The position numbers were made by a program, and so were the translations under genes. The notes under the pieces are model-generated. The model had not been told where the DNA came from and did not search any database. It saw nothing but the letters and a program-made list of their open reading frames with translations. A stretch of 64,000 nt of DNA from an uncultured Algibacter sp. Lineage in GTDB: Bacteria; Bacteroidota; Bacteroidia; Flavobacteriales; Flavobacteriaceae. Below, one piece after another: positions 53,581-63,535 of this stretch; position 1 is the stretch's first letter, and the number at the start of each line of letters is the position of its first letter. Where the stretch lies: NCBI GenBank assembly GCA_947499935.1, contig CANMQH010000005.1, positions 124,001 to 188,000 of the forward strand, read 5' to 3'.

Positions 53581-53881
53581 TGTTTAATAGTTAAATGAAT
53601 AATCAAGTACAAAATTAGTAAGATACTCTAAGTAAAGCTTACATTATTATGCGAATCTGTTAAATGATTTTTATAATAAAGAATAAGTATCTCTTATAAA
53701 TTTACGTAATTAATTATTATAAAGATGTTTTTAAAGCATTGATCATCAATAAAAAATAAAATAACCTTACAAGAACATAAGGCATTCCCAATTTTAGACT
53801 GAACCTAATATAGCATGTGTATATCAAGTGTCAAGAAAGATTTGGCAATGCTTTAGCCTTACTATATTTTCTGGTTTTAGA
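53581..53881. other. Intergenic region without recognisable gene
   Basis: A 301-bp AT-rich stretch between metG (stop at 53882) and the lipocalin start. I see no ORF with coding character and no clear terminator for the flanking genes. A weak CCTTA/TAAGG hairpin lies near 53763-53781. The promoter of the lipocalin-OmpA operon should be in its left part. Confidence 0.6.
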
Positions 53882-55948
53882 TTAGCTAATTTGCAATCCG
53901 TTACTTGCCTCAGCATCATCTGGATTTACAAACACCAACTTACCATCTGGTGTTTCTGTCATTAAAATCATACCTTGGCTTTCTACACCTCTTAAAACTC
54001 TTGGTGCTAAGTTTACCAATACTGTTACACGTTTACCTATAACCTCTTCTGGTGTAAAACTTCCTGCTATACCAGAAACAATAGTGCGCACATCTACACC
54101 AGTGTGTACTTTTAAAACCAAGAGTTTTTTTGCTTTTGGCATTTTTTCAGCTTCTAAAATAGTACCAACTCGCATATCTAGTTTTGTAAAATCCTCGAAA
54201 GTAATTGTATCTTTTTGTGGCTCTACCTTTTTATTGGCTGCTTCATTAGCTTTTTTACTAGCCTGAAGTTTATCTAGTTGTTTTTGAATCGTTTCATCTT
54301 CGATTTTAGAGAATAATAATTCGCCTTTTTCTATTTTATGATTTGCCGAAATTAAAACATCTTTATTACTTACGTCACTCCAAGACGTTTTTCCATCACC
54401 AGATGTAACATTCAAAATACCTTTTAGTTTTTTTGAAGTAAACGGTAAAAATGGTTCACTTAAAGTGGCTAATGCAGCAGAAATTTGAAGCGCCACATAC
54501 ATAATGGTTTTAGTACGCTCTGCATCAACTTTAATGACTTTCCAAGGCTCTGCATCTGCTAGATATTTATTTCCTAACCTAGCCAAATTCATTAATTCTT
54601 GTCCTGCTTCTCTAAAACGGTAGCGTTCTATAGAACTTGCTATAACATCTGGATATGCTTTTACAGCATCTAAAGTTTCTAAATCTACTTCCAACAATTC
54701 TGATGCCTGAGGAATTACGCCATCGTAATATTTGTTAGTTAATACAACCACACGATTAATAAAGTTACCAAAAATAGCAACGAGTTCGTTATTATTTCTG
54801 GCTTGAAAATCTTTCCAAGTAAAATCGTTATCCTTAGTTTCTGGCGCATTAGCTGTTAATGCGTAACGCAATACGTCTTGTTGTCCAGGAAAGTCTTCTA
54901 AATATTCTGGCAACCAAACCGCCCAGTTTTTAGAGGTTGATAATTTATGTCCTTCTAAATTTAAAAACTCGTTTGCTGGCACGTTTTCGGGTAAAATATA
55001 AGACCCTTCGGCCTTTAACATTGCTGGAAAAATAATACAGTGAAACACGATATTATCTTTACCTATAAAATGTACTAATTTTGTGTCTTTATCTTTCCAA
55101 TACGGTTCCCAATCTTTACCCTCTCGTTCTGCCCACTCTATGGTAGACGAAATATAACCAATAGGTGCATCAAACCATACATAAAGCACTTTACCTTCTC
55201 CACCTTTGGCTGGTACAGGAATACCCCAATCTAAATCTCGGGTTACAGCTCTTGGACGTAAACCATCGTCTATCCAAGACTTACATTGTCCGTAAACATT
55301 AGGTTTCCAATCTTTTTTATGACCTTCTAAAATCCATTCTTTTAAAAACGCTTCATGCTTATCTAGAGGTAAAAACCAGTGTTTTGTCTGTTTTAATGTT
55401 GGTACATTACCGGTTAGAGCAGATTTAGGGTTTATTAAATCTGTAGCGTTATGGCTTGTACCACAGTTTTCGCATTGGTCTCCATAACTTTCTTCGTTAC
55501 CGCATTTTGGGCATGTTCCCACAATAAAACGGTCTGCCAAAAACTGATTGGCTTCTTCATCGTATAATTGCTCGCTAACCTCTTCTATAAACTCACCTTT
55601 ATCATTTAATGTTTTAAAGAATTCTGATGCTGTTTTGTGATGAATTTTAGCCGATGTACGCGAATAATTATCAAAAGTAATCCCGAAATCTATAAATGAT
55701 TTTTTTATAATAGCATGATACTTATCTACAATATCTTGTGGTGATACACCTTCATTTTTTGCTTTTATGGTAATGGGTACACCATGCTCATCACTTCCTC
55801 CTATTAAAATAACATCATGCCCTGTTAATCTTAAAAAGCGTGCATAAATATCGGCAGGCACATAAACTCCTGCCAAATGTCCAATATGAATGGGCCCATT
55901 TGTATAAGGAAGTGCTGTGGTAATGGTATATCGTTTTGGTGTATTCAT
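53882..55948 (-). CDS. metG: Methionyl-tRNA synthetase with C-terminal tRNA-binding domain
   Basis: 688 residues. The HIGH motif occurs as HIGH at 21-24, the zinc-binding module as [18 protein letters not shown], and the KMSKS equivalent as KLSTS. A C-terminal EMAP/Trbp111-like domain begins near [20 protein letters not shown], as in the dimeric type. It charges tRNA-Met. A TACTTTTG -7 box on the minus strand lies at 56074-56081. Confidence 0.97.
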   Translation of the reverse strand: MNTPKRYTITTALPYTNGPIHIGHLAGVYVPADIYARFLRLTGHDVILIGGSDEHGVPITIKAKNEGVSPQDIVDKYHAIIKKSFIDFGITFDNYSRTSAKIHHKTASEFFKTLNDKGEFIEEVSEQLYDEEANQFLADRFIVGTCPKCGNEESYGDQCENCGTSHNATDLINPKSALTGNVPTLKQTKHWFLPLDKHEAFLKEWILEGHKKDWKPNVYGQCKSWIDDGLRPRAVTRDLDWGIPVPAKGGEGKVLYVWFDAPIGYISSTIEWAEREGKDWEPYWKDKDTKLVHFIGKDNIVFHCIIFPAMLKAEGSYILPENVPANEFLNLEGHKLSTSKNWAVWLPEYLEDFPGQQDVLRYALTANAPETKDNDFTWKDFQARNNNELVAIFGNFINRVVVLTNKYYDGVIPQASELLEVDLETLDAVKAYPDVIASSIERYRFREAGQELMNLARLGNKYLADAEPWKVIKVDAERTKTIMYVALQISAALATLSEPFLPFTSKKLKGILNVTSGDGKTSWSDVSNKDVLISANHKIEKGELLFSKIEDETIQKQLDKLQASKKANEAANKKVEPQKDTITFEDFTKLDMRVGTILEAEKMPKAKKLLVLKVHTGVDVRTIVSGIAGSFTPEEVIGKRVTVLVNLAPRVLRGVESQGMILMTETPDGKLVFVNPDDAEASNGLQIS

Positions 55949-56124
55949 TTGTATTTTAATTTATCATTATGGGAAGAGAAACAACCTAATAATCTAATGC
56001 CTTTTAAAAATTGTTACACTTTTTTATCGAAAACCCAGAATAGTCTTGTGTTAATATCATTTTCAACAAGCCACAAAAGTACACATTTTGCAAGCTATTT
56101 AGAAAAAAAATGTACATTTACATT

Positions 56125-57141
56125 ATGTCGAAAAACGCACTCATTTTTTGTTTATTTTGCACTCTTTTTTTTGTTGGAGAACACTCTATTTTAGCTCAAA
56201 ATAACATAACTAAAACCAATAAAACTTTGATAAAACCCCCATACCTTAAAGCGGGAGATACTGTAGCCATTGTTGCCCCGTCTGGCATATTAAAAAATAG
56301 GACAACAGAAGTAGAACAAGCCAAAACTTTATTAAAAAGTTGGGGACTGCATACTGTCGTTGGAAAGCATGTGTTTAGTAAAGACAATCACTTTGCTGGA
56401 ACGGACGATGAGCGTTGCGAAGATTTTCAAAAAGCATTAGACAATCCTAAAATTAGTGCGATTTGGTGTGCTAGAGGAGGTTATGGCACTGTTAGAATAC
56501 TAGATAAACTAGATTTTTCTAAATTTAAATCGAACCCAAAATGGGTTATTGGATATTCAGATATTACAGCGCTTCATAACCAAATTCATAATGAAGGTGT
56601 CGAGAGTTTACATGCTATAATGTGCGTAAGTTTACCTGATGATTTATCAAAAATTAAAGCCTCCATTACTACGTTTAAGAAAACCATTTTTGGAGAACCT
56701 TTGTTACACAACCTTAAAGGTTCAAATTACAATAAAACAGGCAAGGCTTCTGGACAACTTGTTGGAGGTAATTTAACCATGCTACATACCATGTTAGGCT
56801 CTAAAACAAGTATTAATGTTTCTGAAAAAATCCTTTTTATTGAAGAGATTGGAGAATACAAATACCACATAGACCGCATGTTACAAAGCTTAAAACGTGC
56901 TGGCTATTTTAATGATTGCAAAGGTCTTATTGTTGGCGATATGAGCAAAATGCGTAAAAATACGACGCTTTGGGGCACATCTATAGAGCAATTGGTTTTA
57001 GATGCGCTTTCGGAGTACGACTTCCCCATTGCATTTGGGATGCCCGCTGGCCATGAAAAAGATAATCAGGCTTTAATTTTAGGCAGAACAATTACACTAA
57101 ACGTTGAAAAAGGCCAATCTTCTATTGTTTTTAAAGAATAA
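56125..57141 (+). CDS. LD-carboxypeptidase (peptidase S66 family)
   Basis: 338 residues from the ATG at 56125. An ATG at 56110 would add five residues. A signal peptide (LIFCLFCTLFFVGEHSILAQ) precedes the S66 core. The nucleophile loop is IGYSDITALHNQIH, the Glu/His region includes FIEEIGEYKYHIDRML and GMPAGHEKDNQALILG, and the early motif is VAIVAPSG. The enzyme removes the terminal D-Ala from murein tetrapeptides. Having an export signal is unusual for E. coli LdcA but common in this phylum. Confidence 0.9.
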   Translation: MSKNALIFCLFCTLFFVGEHSILAQNNITKTNKTLIKPPYLKAGDTVAIVAPSGILKNRTTEVEQAKTLLKSWGLHTVVGKHVFSKDNHFAGTDDERCEDFQKALDNPKISAIWCARGGYGTVRILDKLDFSKFKSNPKWVIGYSDITALHNQIHNEGVESLHAIMCVSLPDDLSKIKASITTFKKTIFGEPLLHNLKGSNYNKTGKASGQLVGGNLTMLHTMLGSKTSINVSEKILFIEEIGEYKYHIDRMLQSLKRAGYFNDCKGLIVGDMSKMRKNTTLWGTSIEQLVLDALSEYDFPIAFGMPAGHEKDNQALILGRTITLNVEKGQSSIVFKE

Positions 57142-57257
57142 ATAATTTATTTTAAATTCTTCGTTTTTTTTCGAATAGCATTTAAGTCAAACTATACTCC
57201 AAATTGCCTTAAATTGTAAGCTTCACCAAATTAGAACTGTTTAGTTTTCTGAAATTT

Positions 57258-58712
57258 CTATAGGGTTATTGTCAAAATCGATTTTATTTGAGTTTCAGTA
57301 ATTTTCTTGTAATCTATTCTAAACTTTTGGTTGGCATTAAATCGTACAGATTTTTTATAACCATACATCTCTTTTCCTTTAATACCAATGGCTATAATAT
57401 AAAAGCTTCGATTTTTAGGTATGTTAAATTCTTTATCATATACATTTAAAATAGTGTTATTTCTTTCGTCAATTAAAAATACTTCATCATAATCCGTCTT
57501 AATATTAAAATTAAATTTGACATTTGACATGTTATCCTCTTTGCTATATTTATCAATGTTTATCCAACCTAGCTTGGAAATTTTAACAGATTTATAAAAC
57601 TGATTTGTGTAATTAACATAAGTCTCAGCAACTTTTTCACTAATCACATCCAAATCATCAATGTTTTCACTCCATTGCCAGACTTTATTAAAATCTTCTC
57701 TTTTTACAAGTTCTATTCTTGTACTGTCTGTCTTCCTTAATCCTACATCGTCTTCAATATAATCTTCATGTATTTCTTCATAAACAAATCTTTTTAAAAT
57801 TCTTAAAGTATCTTTTTGATTTTCGAAACTTTTTATTTCTGGATATTTAGCTTTAATATCATTTAATGTTAAATAGCCTAAGCTATCTATTAGTATTACT
57901 TCTTTAAAGCAATCAACACCATATCGTTTGGTTAGTATTTTATCAATAACCGAAGTGTCTCTGTAAAAGATTGTATAATATTTTTCTTCATCTAAAAATT
58001 TAATTTTAGATTCAGTCCAATTCATTCTATTTAAGTTGTTTCTCTCACCATAAAACAATTGCATTTCTTTTTCATCTGTTTTTTTTGGAAATTTTACATC
58101 AATCGTTTTACCATCTTTTAATAACAAAGATTTTCCGTTAGATTTAATATCTATTTTAAAGACTCCACCAGAAATTAACCATTTGCCATGAGACACTGTT
58201 TGCGCATTAGCAAAAAGTAACTCCTGTTTTGTAGTCAACTCTATTACTTCAACAGATAAGCTATCTCCCGAAAATGTAGCTCCAGAGAGCATTTCTAAAT
58301 CCTTTGGATTAAATCTTACGAGTGTCCCCTTAACACCTACTATCTCTACAATAGAATCGACCGCAACTTGATAATTTTGAATAAAATCTGATTCAAAATT
58401 TAACGTATCACCTAGTCCATTTTGCTTTGAACTAAATAAATTGAAACAAACCCATATTATCAATAGTATTAGTGCTCCAAAACCAAAATATTTTAACCAT
58501 TTATTCTTGGTGTAAAATTGCTTGGCTTTCTTAATTTCAATTTTTAAAGTCTGCCTTTTTATACCTTCTATTAAAATAACATGTTCATCAAATTGTGTTT
58601 TGAAAACTTCATCGGTTTTCAATCGGTTTTCAAAAACTTTCAATACTTCCTCCGAAAGTGTTTTGTTTAAATAATTATTTATTAGCTCTATATTTTGTAC
58701 ATTATTTTCCAT
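57258..58712 (-). CDS. Membrane protein, probable anti-sigma partner
   Basis: 484 residues. An N-terminal cytosolic segment of about 75 residues (NNYLNKTLSEEVLKVFENRL, resembling anti-sigma zinc-less domains) is followed by one membrane helix (YFGFGALILLIIWVCFNLF) and a long exported region. That region contains GTLVRFNPKDLE and GVFKIDIKSNGKSLLLKDGK, like the ZU5/FecR-type beta domains found in surface-signalling proteins of this phylum. It follows the sigma factor gene by 11 bp. Function as the sigma regulator is inferred from position and topology. Confidence 0.65.
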   Translation of the reverse strand: MENNVQNIELINNYLNKTLSEEVLKVFENRLKTDEVFKTQFDEHVILIEGIKRQTLKIEIKKAKQFYTKNKWLKYFGFGALILLIIWVCFNLFSSKQNGLGDTLNFESDFIQNYQVAVDSIVEIVGVKGTLVRFNPKDLEMLSGATFSGDSLSVEVIELTTKQELLFANAQTVSHGKWLISGGVFKIDIKSNGKSLLLKDGKTIDVKFPKKTDEKEMQLFYGERNNLNRMNWTESKIKFLDEEKYYTIFYRDTSVIDKILTKRYGVDCFKEVILIDSLGYLTLNDIKAKYPEIKSFENQKDTLRILKRFVYEEIHEDYIEDDVGLRKTDSTRIELVKREDFNKVWQWSENIDDLDVISEKVAETYVNYTNQFYKSVKISKLGWINIDKYSKEDNMSNVKFNFNIKTDYDEVFLIDERNNTILNVYDKEFNIPKNRSFYIIAIGIKGKEMYGYKKSVRFNANQKFRIDYKKITETQIKSILTITL

Positions 58713-58723
58713 GGTGTCGTAAA

Positions 58724-59263
58724 TTAAGATTGAAGCATTTTACTTGTTTTATAAATATCTTTAGCTTTCGCTAAACATTTATACTTCTGGTTTTTTGCAA
58801 TTTTTTCTGATGTAAATTGCATCATTTTAGCTATCTCCTTAAAAGACATGGCCTTGTGATAAAACAAGCGTAAAAGTTCTTGACACCGATTCCCTAATTC
58901 TATAAATGCTAGCTCGGCACGTTGGTATTTCTTTTCTTCTAAAACACAATGAAAATATTCTACTTCGGTAACATTAAAATTTTTCAATTCTTCTTTAGAA
59001 AATTTCTTTTGAGCATCTTTCCAAATGAATCGTGACACAGAATATAAATAGGTATAAAATGAAGATGTGAGTTTAAAATCTGATTTTTCAAGATTTCTAT
59101 TTAAGATTATTAATGCTTCTTGAAAAACATCTGAAGCATCTTGTTTTTGTCCCCCCTTAGAAAGAATAAGTGACTCAATTTTTGGATATAAGCTATATAA
59201 TTTACTAAAAGCTTTTTCACGTTGACCTTCTTTAAAGAGTTCTAAGATTTTTTTATCGTTCAT
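58724..59263 (-). CDS. ECF-type RNA polymerase sigma factor
   Basis: 179 residues with region 2 (QKQDASDVFQEALIILNRNL, YTYLYSVSRFIWKDAQ) and region 4 helix-turn-helix (RCQELLRLFYHKAMSFKEIA, then MMQFTSEKIAKNQKYKCL). It lacks the regions 1 and 3 of housekeeping sigma factors. It probably drives an envelope or stress response under control of the membrane protein encoded next. Confidence 0.9.
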   Translation of the reverse strand: MNDKKILELFKEGQREKAFSKLYSLYPKIESLILSKGGQKQDASDVFQEALIILNRNLEKSDFKLTSSFYTYLYSVSRFIWKDAQKKFSKEELKNFNVTEVEYFHCVLEEKKYQRAELAFIELGNRCQELLRLFYHKAMSFKEIAKMMQFTSEKIAKNQKYKCLAKAKDIYKTSKMLQS

Positions 59264-59414
59264 AAAACTGGTTTATTACTTAATGGTCAATTTCTAAAAA
59301 GGTCTCCTAAATTTTTTACAAGAATGTAATAAACGCTATTATTTACTTTATCTAAAGTGGCTGGAACAAATTTTGGGTTGTCGGGATTTCTCTAGCATAA
59401 AAAATAACTAGCCC

Positions 59415-60191
59415 TTAGAACCCATGTTCTTTCTGCAACTGCTCATAAGCATCTTGCACGCTTCTAAATTTTTCCTTGGCGCCTTTTTGGTGTTCTTCTC
59501 CTAAGTGAATTACTTTATCAGGATGGTACTTTTTAGCCATGGCACGATATGCTTTTTTTATCTCGTCTACAGAGGCATTTTTAGTAATTTCTAAAATTTT
59601 ATAAGCGTTATCTACACTATTATAAAACATGGCTTTAATACTCTCGTAATCGCGAGAGCTAATCCCTAAATAACCCGCTATAGTAAATATTTTACCAATC
59701 TCGTCTTGGGTAACTGTACCATCTGCCTTAGCAATACCAAACAAAAAATGCATGAGTTGTAAGCGAGACGGATGATCCATCATTTGTTTAATTTGTAAAC
59801 ATACTTGCCTTGTAGATATCTTGTTTTGATTATTAATATTCTTAAATAGCTTAAAAGCATGGTTAGCACGTTTTTTTCCGTACATGTTTAAAAACTCTTG
59901 GCGTACATAATCTAATTCGCTTTGGTCTTGTTTACCGTCGGCTTTAATAACTATGGATGCCAATATTAATAAACTAACCTCAAAATCGCCCGATTGGGTT
60001 TGTGGTTTTTGTTTAGACTTACTTTTATACTTCTGTTGTTTATCATTTTTCCAAGTTTGCCCTTCGCCTAGTAAAGGTTTTCCCGAAGACATAGCATCGA
60101 GTATACTACCAATTGCCAATCCTACTATAGCGCCTATTGGCCCACCAAAAGACCACCCTAAAGCACCTCCTATCCATTTTGAAACTCCCAT
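59415..60191 (-). CDS. DnaJ-domain protein with TerB-like central domain (DjlA-like)
   Basis: 258 residues. A Gly-rich N-terminal segment ([17 protein letters not shown]) may associate with membrane. A TerB-like domain occupies about 70-180 ([37 protein letters not shown]), and a C-terminal J domain carries the HPD motif in [12 protein letters not shown]. It resembles DjlA, which stimulates DnaK. This is the second TerB-domain protein in the window. Confidence 0.9.
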   Translation of the reverse strand: MGVSKWIGGALGWSFGGPIGAIVGLAIGSILDAMSSGKPLLGEGQTWKNDKQQKYKSKSKQKPQTQSGDFEVSLLILASIVIKADGKQDQSELDYVRQEFLNMYGKKRANHAFKLFKNINNQNKISTRQVCLQIKQMMDHPSRLQLMHFLFGIAKADGTVTQDEIGKIFTIAGYLGISSRDYESIKAMFYNSVDNAYKILEITKNASVDEIKKAYRAMAKKYHPDKVIHLGEEHQKGAKEKFRSVQDAYEQLQKEHGF

Positions 60192-60423
60192 GTAATTTTA
60201 TGATTTTAAAAACGACCTAAATATAACAATGTTAGTTGAATTATTAACTGTTTTGTTACACAAGAAGGCTCATATTTATTTAAACCTTTACTCTAAAGTT
60301 TTAATACAGATAGCTTAACCTTATCGTACCATAAACGTTATTAGCTGTTGTAGCCATTAAAATTGCATGATTTTTGATTAACTTTGTACCATTATTAATT
60401 ATAAGAAATAAAAAATTTAAGAT

Positions 60424-60834
60424 ATGTACCCAGCAGAATTAGTAAAACCTATGCGTGAGGATTTAACCAAAGTTGGTTTTGAACAATTATTAACTGCCCA
60501 AGCGGTAGATGCAGCTATAGCAAAAGATGGCACAACATTAGTGGTTGTAAATTCGGTTTGTGGTTGTGCAGCAGCCAATGCTAGACCAGGTGCTAGTATG
60601 AGTTTACAAAACGAAAAACGTCCTGAAAACATTGTTACTGTTTTTGCAGGTGTTGACAAAGAAGCGGTAGATGCTGCTCGTGGTCACATGGTGCCTTTTC
60701 CTCCTAGCTCACCTAGTATTGCATTATTTAAAAATGGCGAACTGGTGCACATGCTAGAACGTCATCATATTGAAGGTAGACCAGCAGAATTAATTGCCGA
60801 AAACCTTGTTGATGCCTACAATGCACACTGCTAA
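60424..60834 (+). CDS. BrxA/BrxB-family bacilliredoxin
   Basis: 136 residues. The diagnostic VNSVCGCAAANARPG motif places the CGC active site at C46-C48. The rest (VTVFAGVDKEAVDAARGHM, PFPPSSPSIALFKNG, HHIEGRPAELIAENL) matches the family. It exchanges thiols with bacillithiolated proteins in the cytosol. A TAACTTTG -7 box lies at 60379-60386, and a strong terminator follows. Confidence 0.95.
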   Translation: MYPAELVKPMREDLTKVGFEQLLTAQAVDAAIAKDGTTLVVVNSVCGCAAANARPGASMSLQNEKRPENIVTVFAGVDKEAVDAARGHMVPFPPSSPSIALFKNGELVHMLERHHIEGRPAELIAENLVDAYNAHC

Positions 60835-60886
60835 AACCTAAAAATTTAAAATATTTAAACGCCATTGGCATTTAAATCATTTCATT

Positions 60887-60913
60887 AAAAACCACGACCT
60901 TTTCGTGGTTTTT
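60887..60913. terminator. Terminator after the bacilliredoxin gene
   Basis: 11-bp perfect stem AAAAACCACGA (60887-60897) with 60903-60913 around a 5-nt loop, ending in a T run. Confidence 0.88.
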
Positions 60914-60971
60914 GTTATTTTAGACGCAACCCTTTTAAAGCTATTCCATCTAAATAGGTAAATCATAAAAA

Positions 60972-61370
60972 ATGAAAACGTCATTCTTAAAATTTATTTT
61001 TGTACCATTATGTTTGTTATTATTTTCAACACAATGCGAAGATGATAATCCTCCATTAACTCAAGAAGACGAAAACCAAGAACTAATTCTTTTAAGCACT
61101 GAAATTGAAGATTTAGCTAATACTTCTGTTTGTAATGATACTTTTCAATGTAAATTTATTGCCTTTGGCAGCAAGCCTTGTGGCGGGCCATGGCGTTATT
61201 TACTCTATACTACATCTATAGATTTTGAACGACTAGAACTTATGGTAGAGGGCTACAACAGAAAAGAAGCAATGTACAACACAACATGGAATATTGTTTC
61301 AGATTGTGCAGTTACTAATCCACCAACAGGTATAAATTGCGAAAATAATACCTGCGTTGCTGTGTTCTAA
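60972..61370 (+). CDS. Small lipoprotein of unknown function
   Basis: 132 residues. The signal ends with lipobox STQC (Cys at residue 22), followed by an acidic linker EDDNPPLTQEDENQE. The mature domain has six further Cys (NTSVCNDTFQCKFIAFGSKP, then CGGPW, SDCAV, INCENNTCVAV) that could form disulfides. No family was recognised. It is followed by plsC after 25 bp. Confidence 0.7.
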   Translation: MKTSFLKFIFVPLCLLLFSTQCEDDNPPLTQEDENQELILLSTEIEDLANTSVCNDTFQCKFIAFGSKPCGGPWRYLLYTTSIDFERLELMVEGYNRKEAMYNTTWNIVSDCAVTNPPTGINCENNTCVAVF

Positions 61371-61395
61371 TATTTAGTTTTTTTATTTTTGAGGC

Positions 61396-62133
61396 ATGAT
61401 AAAACTCGTGTCTTACCCCATTTCGTTTATCTATTATTTGTGTTTTTTTTTAACACTCATCATATTTCATCCCATACAATGGGTGTGCTTTAATCTGTTT
61501 GGCTATAAGGCGCATAAAATTAGTGTAGATGCATTGCAATTAGCCCTTATGCGCTGTGCCAATATATTAGGAACTAGATTTTCATTTTACAACGAACATA
61601 ATATTGATACCAACCAACCTCTCATAATTGTTTCAAATCACCAAAGTCTACATGACATTTATCCGCTTACTTGGTATATGCGTAAGCAGCACCCAAAATT
61701 TATAAGTAAAATAGAATTAGGTAAAGGTATACCAAGTGTTTCTTATAATTTACGGCATGGCGGAGCAGCACTCATTGATAGAAAAAACCCGAGACAGTCT
61801 TTACCAGCTCTCATGAATTTTGGTGCTTACATAGAAAAAACAAAACACTCTGCCGTGATTTTTCCCGAAGGCACACGAAGTAAAAATGGCTATCCAAGAC
61901 CTTTTCAAACTAAAGGGTTAGAGATTTTATTTAAAAAAATTCCATCTGCATTAGTGGTACCTGTGACCATAAATAACTCGTGGAAAATACTGCGATATGG
62001 CAAATTTCCCCTAGGTTTAGGTACTCATATAACATTTACTGTTCATAAGCCTTTAAAATTAGCTACCTTTGTAGATAAAAAAGAGCTTATAAATATGGTT
62101 GAAACTACGGTAAAAAGCCATATCCAACATTAA
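61396..62133 (+). CDS. 1-acylglycerol-3-phosphate acyltransferase-like protein (PlsC family)
   Basis: 245 residues. An N-terminal membrane helix precedes the catalytic HX4D motif NHQSLHDIYPL. The glycerol-phosphate site is VIFPEGTRSKNG, and other PlsC blocks include FISKIELGKGIPSV. It adds an acyl chain to lysophosphatidate or a related lipid. It is 10 bp upstream of the acyl-ACP desaturase, implying shared regulation of membrane lipid composition. Confidence 0.92.
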   Translation: MIKLVSYPISFIYYLCFFLTLIIFHPIQWVCFNLFGYKAHKISVDALQLALMRCANILGTRFSFYNEHNIDTNQPLIIVSNHQSLHDIYPLTWYMRKQHPKFISKIELGKGIPSVSYNLRHGGAALIDRKNPRQSLPALMNFGAYIEKTKHSAVIFPEGTRSKNGYPRPFQTKGLEILFKKIPSALVVPVTINNSWKILRYGKFPLGLGTHITFTVHKPLKLATFVDKKELINMVETTVKSHIQH

Positions 62134-62143
62134 AACATAGTTT

Positions 62144-63136
62144 ATGTCGTTGAAGAACGTAAGATTAGAAGTGATGCAGTTTTTGGAAAAAGACGTGGAA
62201 TCTCTCATAGAAAAATATCTTATCCCTATTGAAAAAATCTGGCAACCTACAGATTTTTTACCAAACTCTGAAAGTGATAACTTTTTTGAAGAAGTACGCG
62301 AAATTCGTGAACTATCAAAAGAGTTACCTTATGATTTTTGGGTCGTTTTAGTAGGCGATATGATTACAGAAGAAGCCCTACCAACCTATGAATCTTGGTT
62401 AATGGATGTAGAAGGTGTAGACCAAGTTGATAAAGAAAACAGCTGGGGTAAATGGGTACGCCACTGGACAGGTGAAGAAAACAGGCATGGCGATGTGCTT
62501 AATAAATACCTCTACCTTTCTGGGCGTGTAAATATGCGCGAAATTGAAAAAACCACACAGTATTTAATTGCCGATGGTTTTGATATTGGTACCGATAGAG
62601 ACCCTTACAAAAATTTTGTTTACACTAGTTTTCAAGAACTAGCCACCTATATTTCTCACAATAGAGTCGCAAAAATGGCTAAGAAAAAAGGTAATAAACA
62701 ATTGAGTAAAATGTGCCAAATTATTTCTGGAGACGAAATGCGCCACCACCATGCCTATTCTGAGTTTGTAGAACGCATTTTTAAGGTAGACCCAAGCCAA
62801 ATGATGATGGCATTTCATGATATGATGAAACTTAAAATTGCTATGCCTGCACATTTTTTAAGAGAATCTGGAAATAAAATAGGAACCGCTTTTGAAGAGT
62901 TTTCTAATACAGCTCAGCGTATTGGGGTTTACACATCTAACGATTATGTAGATATTTTAGCCAAGCTTATACAGCGTTGGGAAATAGATAAAATCACAGG
63001 ACTAACTGATGAGGCCGAAAAAGCTAGAGATTATTTAATGAAACTACCTAGCAGAATGTACCGCTTATCAGAACGTATTAAAATACCCGAAAACTCATTT
63101 CAGTTTAAATGGGTAGAACCAGCCATTATTAAATAA
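62144..63136 (+). CDS. Acyl-ACP desaturase (soluble diiron)
   Basis: 330 residues. The diiron motifs EENRHG and GDEMRHHHAY are present, with the typical opening helix and the segment VVLVGDMITEEALPTYESWL. Enzymes of this class insert a cis double bond into acyl chains on ACP using oxygen and ferredoxin. It forms a pair with the plsC-like gene. Confidence 0.92.
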   Translation: MSLKNVRLEVMQFLEKDVESLIEKYLIPIEKIWQPTDFLPNSESDNFFEEVREIRELSKELPYDFWVVLVGDMITEEALPTYESWLMDVEGVDQVDKENSWGKWVRHWTGEENRHGDVLNKYLYLSGRVNMREIEKTTQYLIADGFDIGTDRDPYKNFVYTSFQELATYISHNRVAKMAKKKGNKQLSKMCQIISGDEMRHHHAYSEFVERIFKVDPSQMMMAFHDMMKLKIAMPAHFLRESGNKIGTAFEEFSNTAQRIGVYTSNDYVDILAKLIQRWEIDKITGLTDEAEKARDYLMKLPSRMYRLSERIKIPENSFQFKWVEPAIIK

Positions 63137-63140
63137 TTTT

Positions 63141-63476
63141 GTGAACTACAATAATAAAAGATTTAGACTTATTACAAACGCTGAGCATGGTGAAATTACA
63201 TCAAACACTATTTTTTTATACAAACAAAATGGTCGTATAGTAACATCATGTTACGAAGGAGAATCCATTATTAAAGGACATTTAATGGGGTTGGTGGAAG
63301 ATGATGGCACTATTAACATGGCTTATCATCAAGTTAATAAAAACGGAGCGCTAAAAACTGGTATTTGTACCTCCAAACCCAAAATAACAAAAACCGGAAA
63401 ACTTCGTCTTTACGAAAGCTGGCAGTGGACTTCGGGAGATAATACAAAAGGTGAATCTGTTTTAGAAGAACTGTAG
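63141..63476 (+). CDS. Small conserved protein often labelled N-acetylglutamate synthase
   Basis: 111 residues starting at a GTG (63141), 4 bp after the desaturase stop. It is a beta-rich protein with TIFLYKQNGRIVTSCYEGES, IIKGHLMGLVEDDGTINMAYH and RLYESWQWTSGDNTKG. I recall the family in Bacteroidota and other bacteria under the name N-acetylglutamate synthase. No acetyltransferase motif is visible and the name is probably wrong. The function is unknown. Confidence 0.7.
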   Translation: MNYNNKRFRLITNAEHGEITSNTIFLYKQNGRIVTSCYEGESIIKGHLMGLVEDDGTINMAYHQVNKNGALKTGICTSKPKITKTGKLRLYESWQWTSGDNTKGESVLEEL

Positions 63477-63535
63477 ACATTTAAACATAAAACCAAATTC
63501 CTTTCTTAATGAATAGGAATTTTTATTTTTACAGC

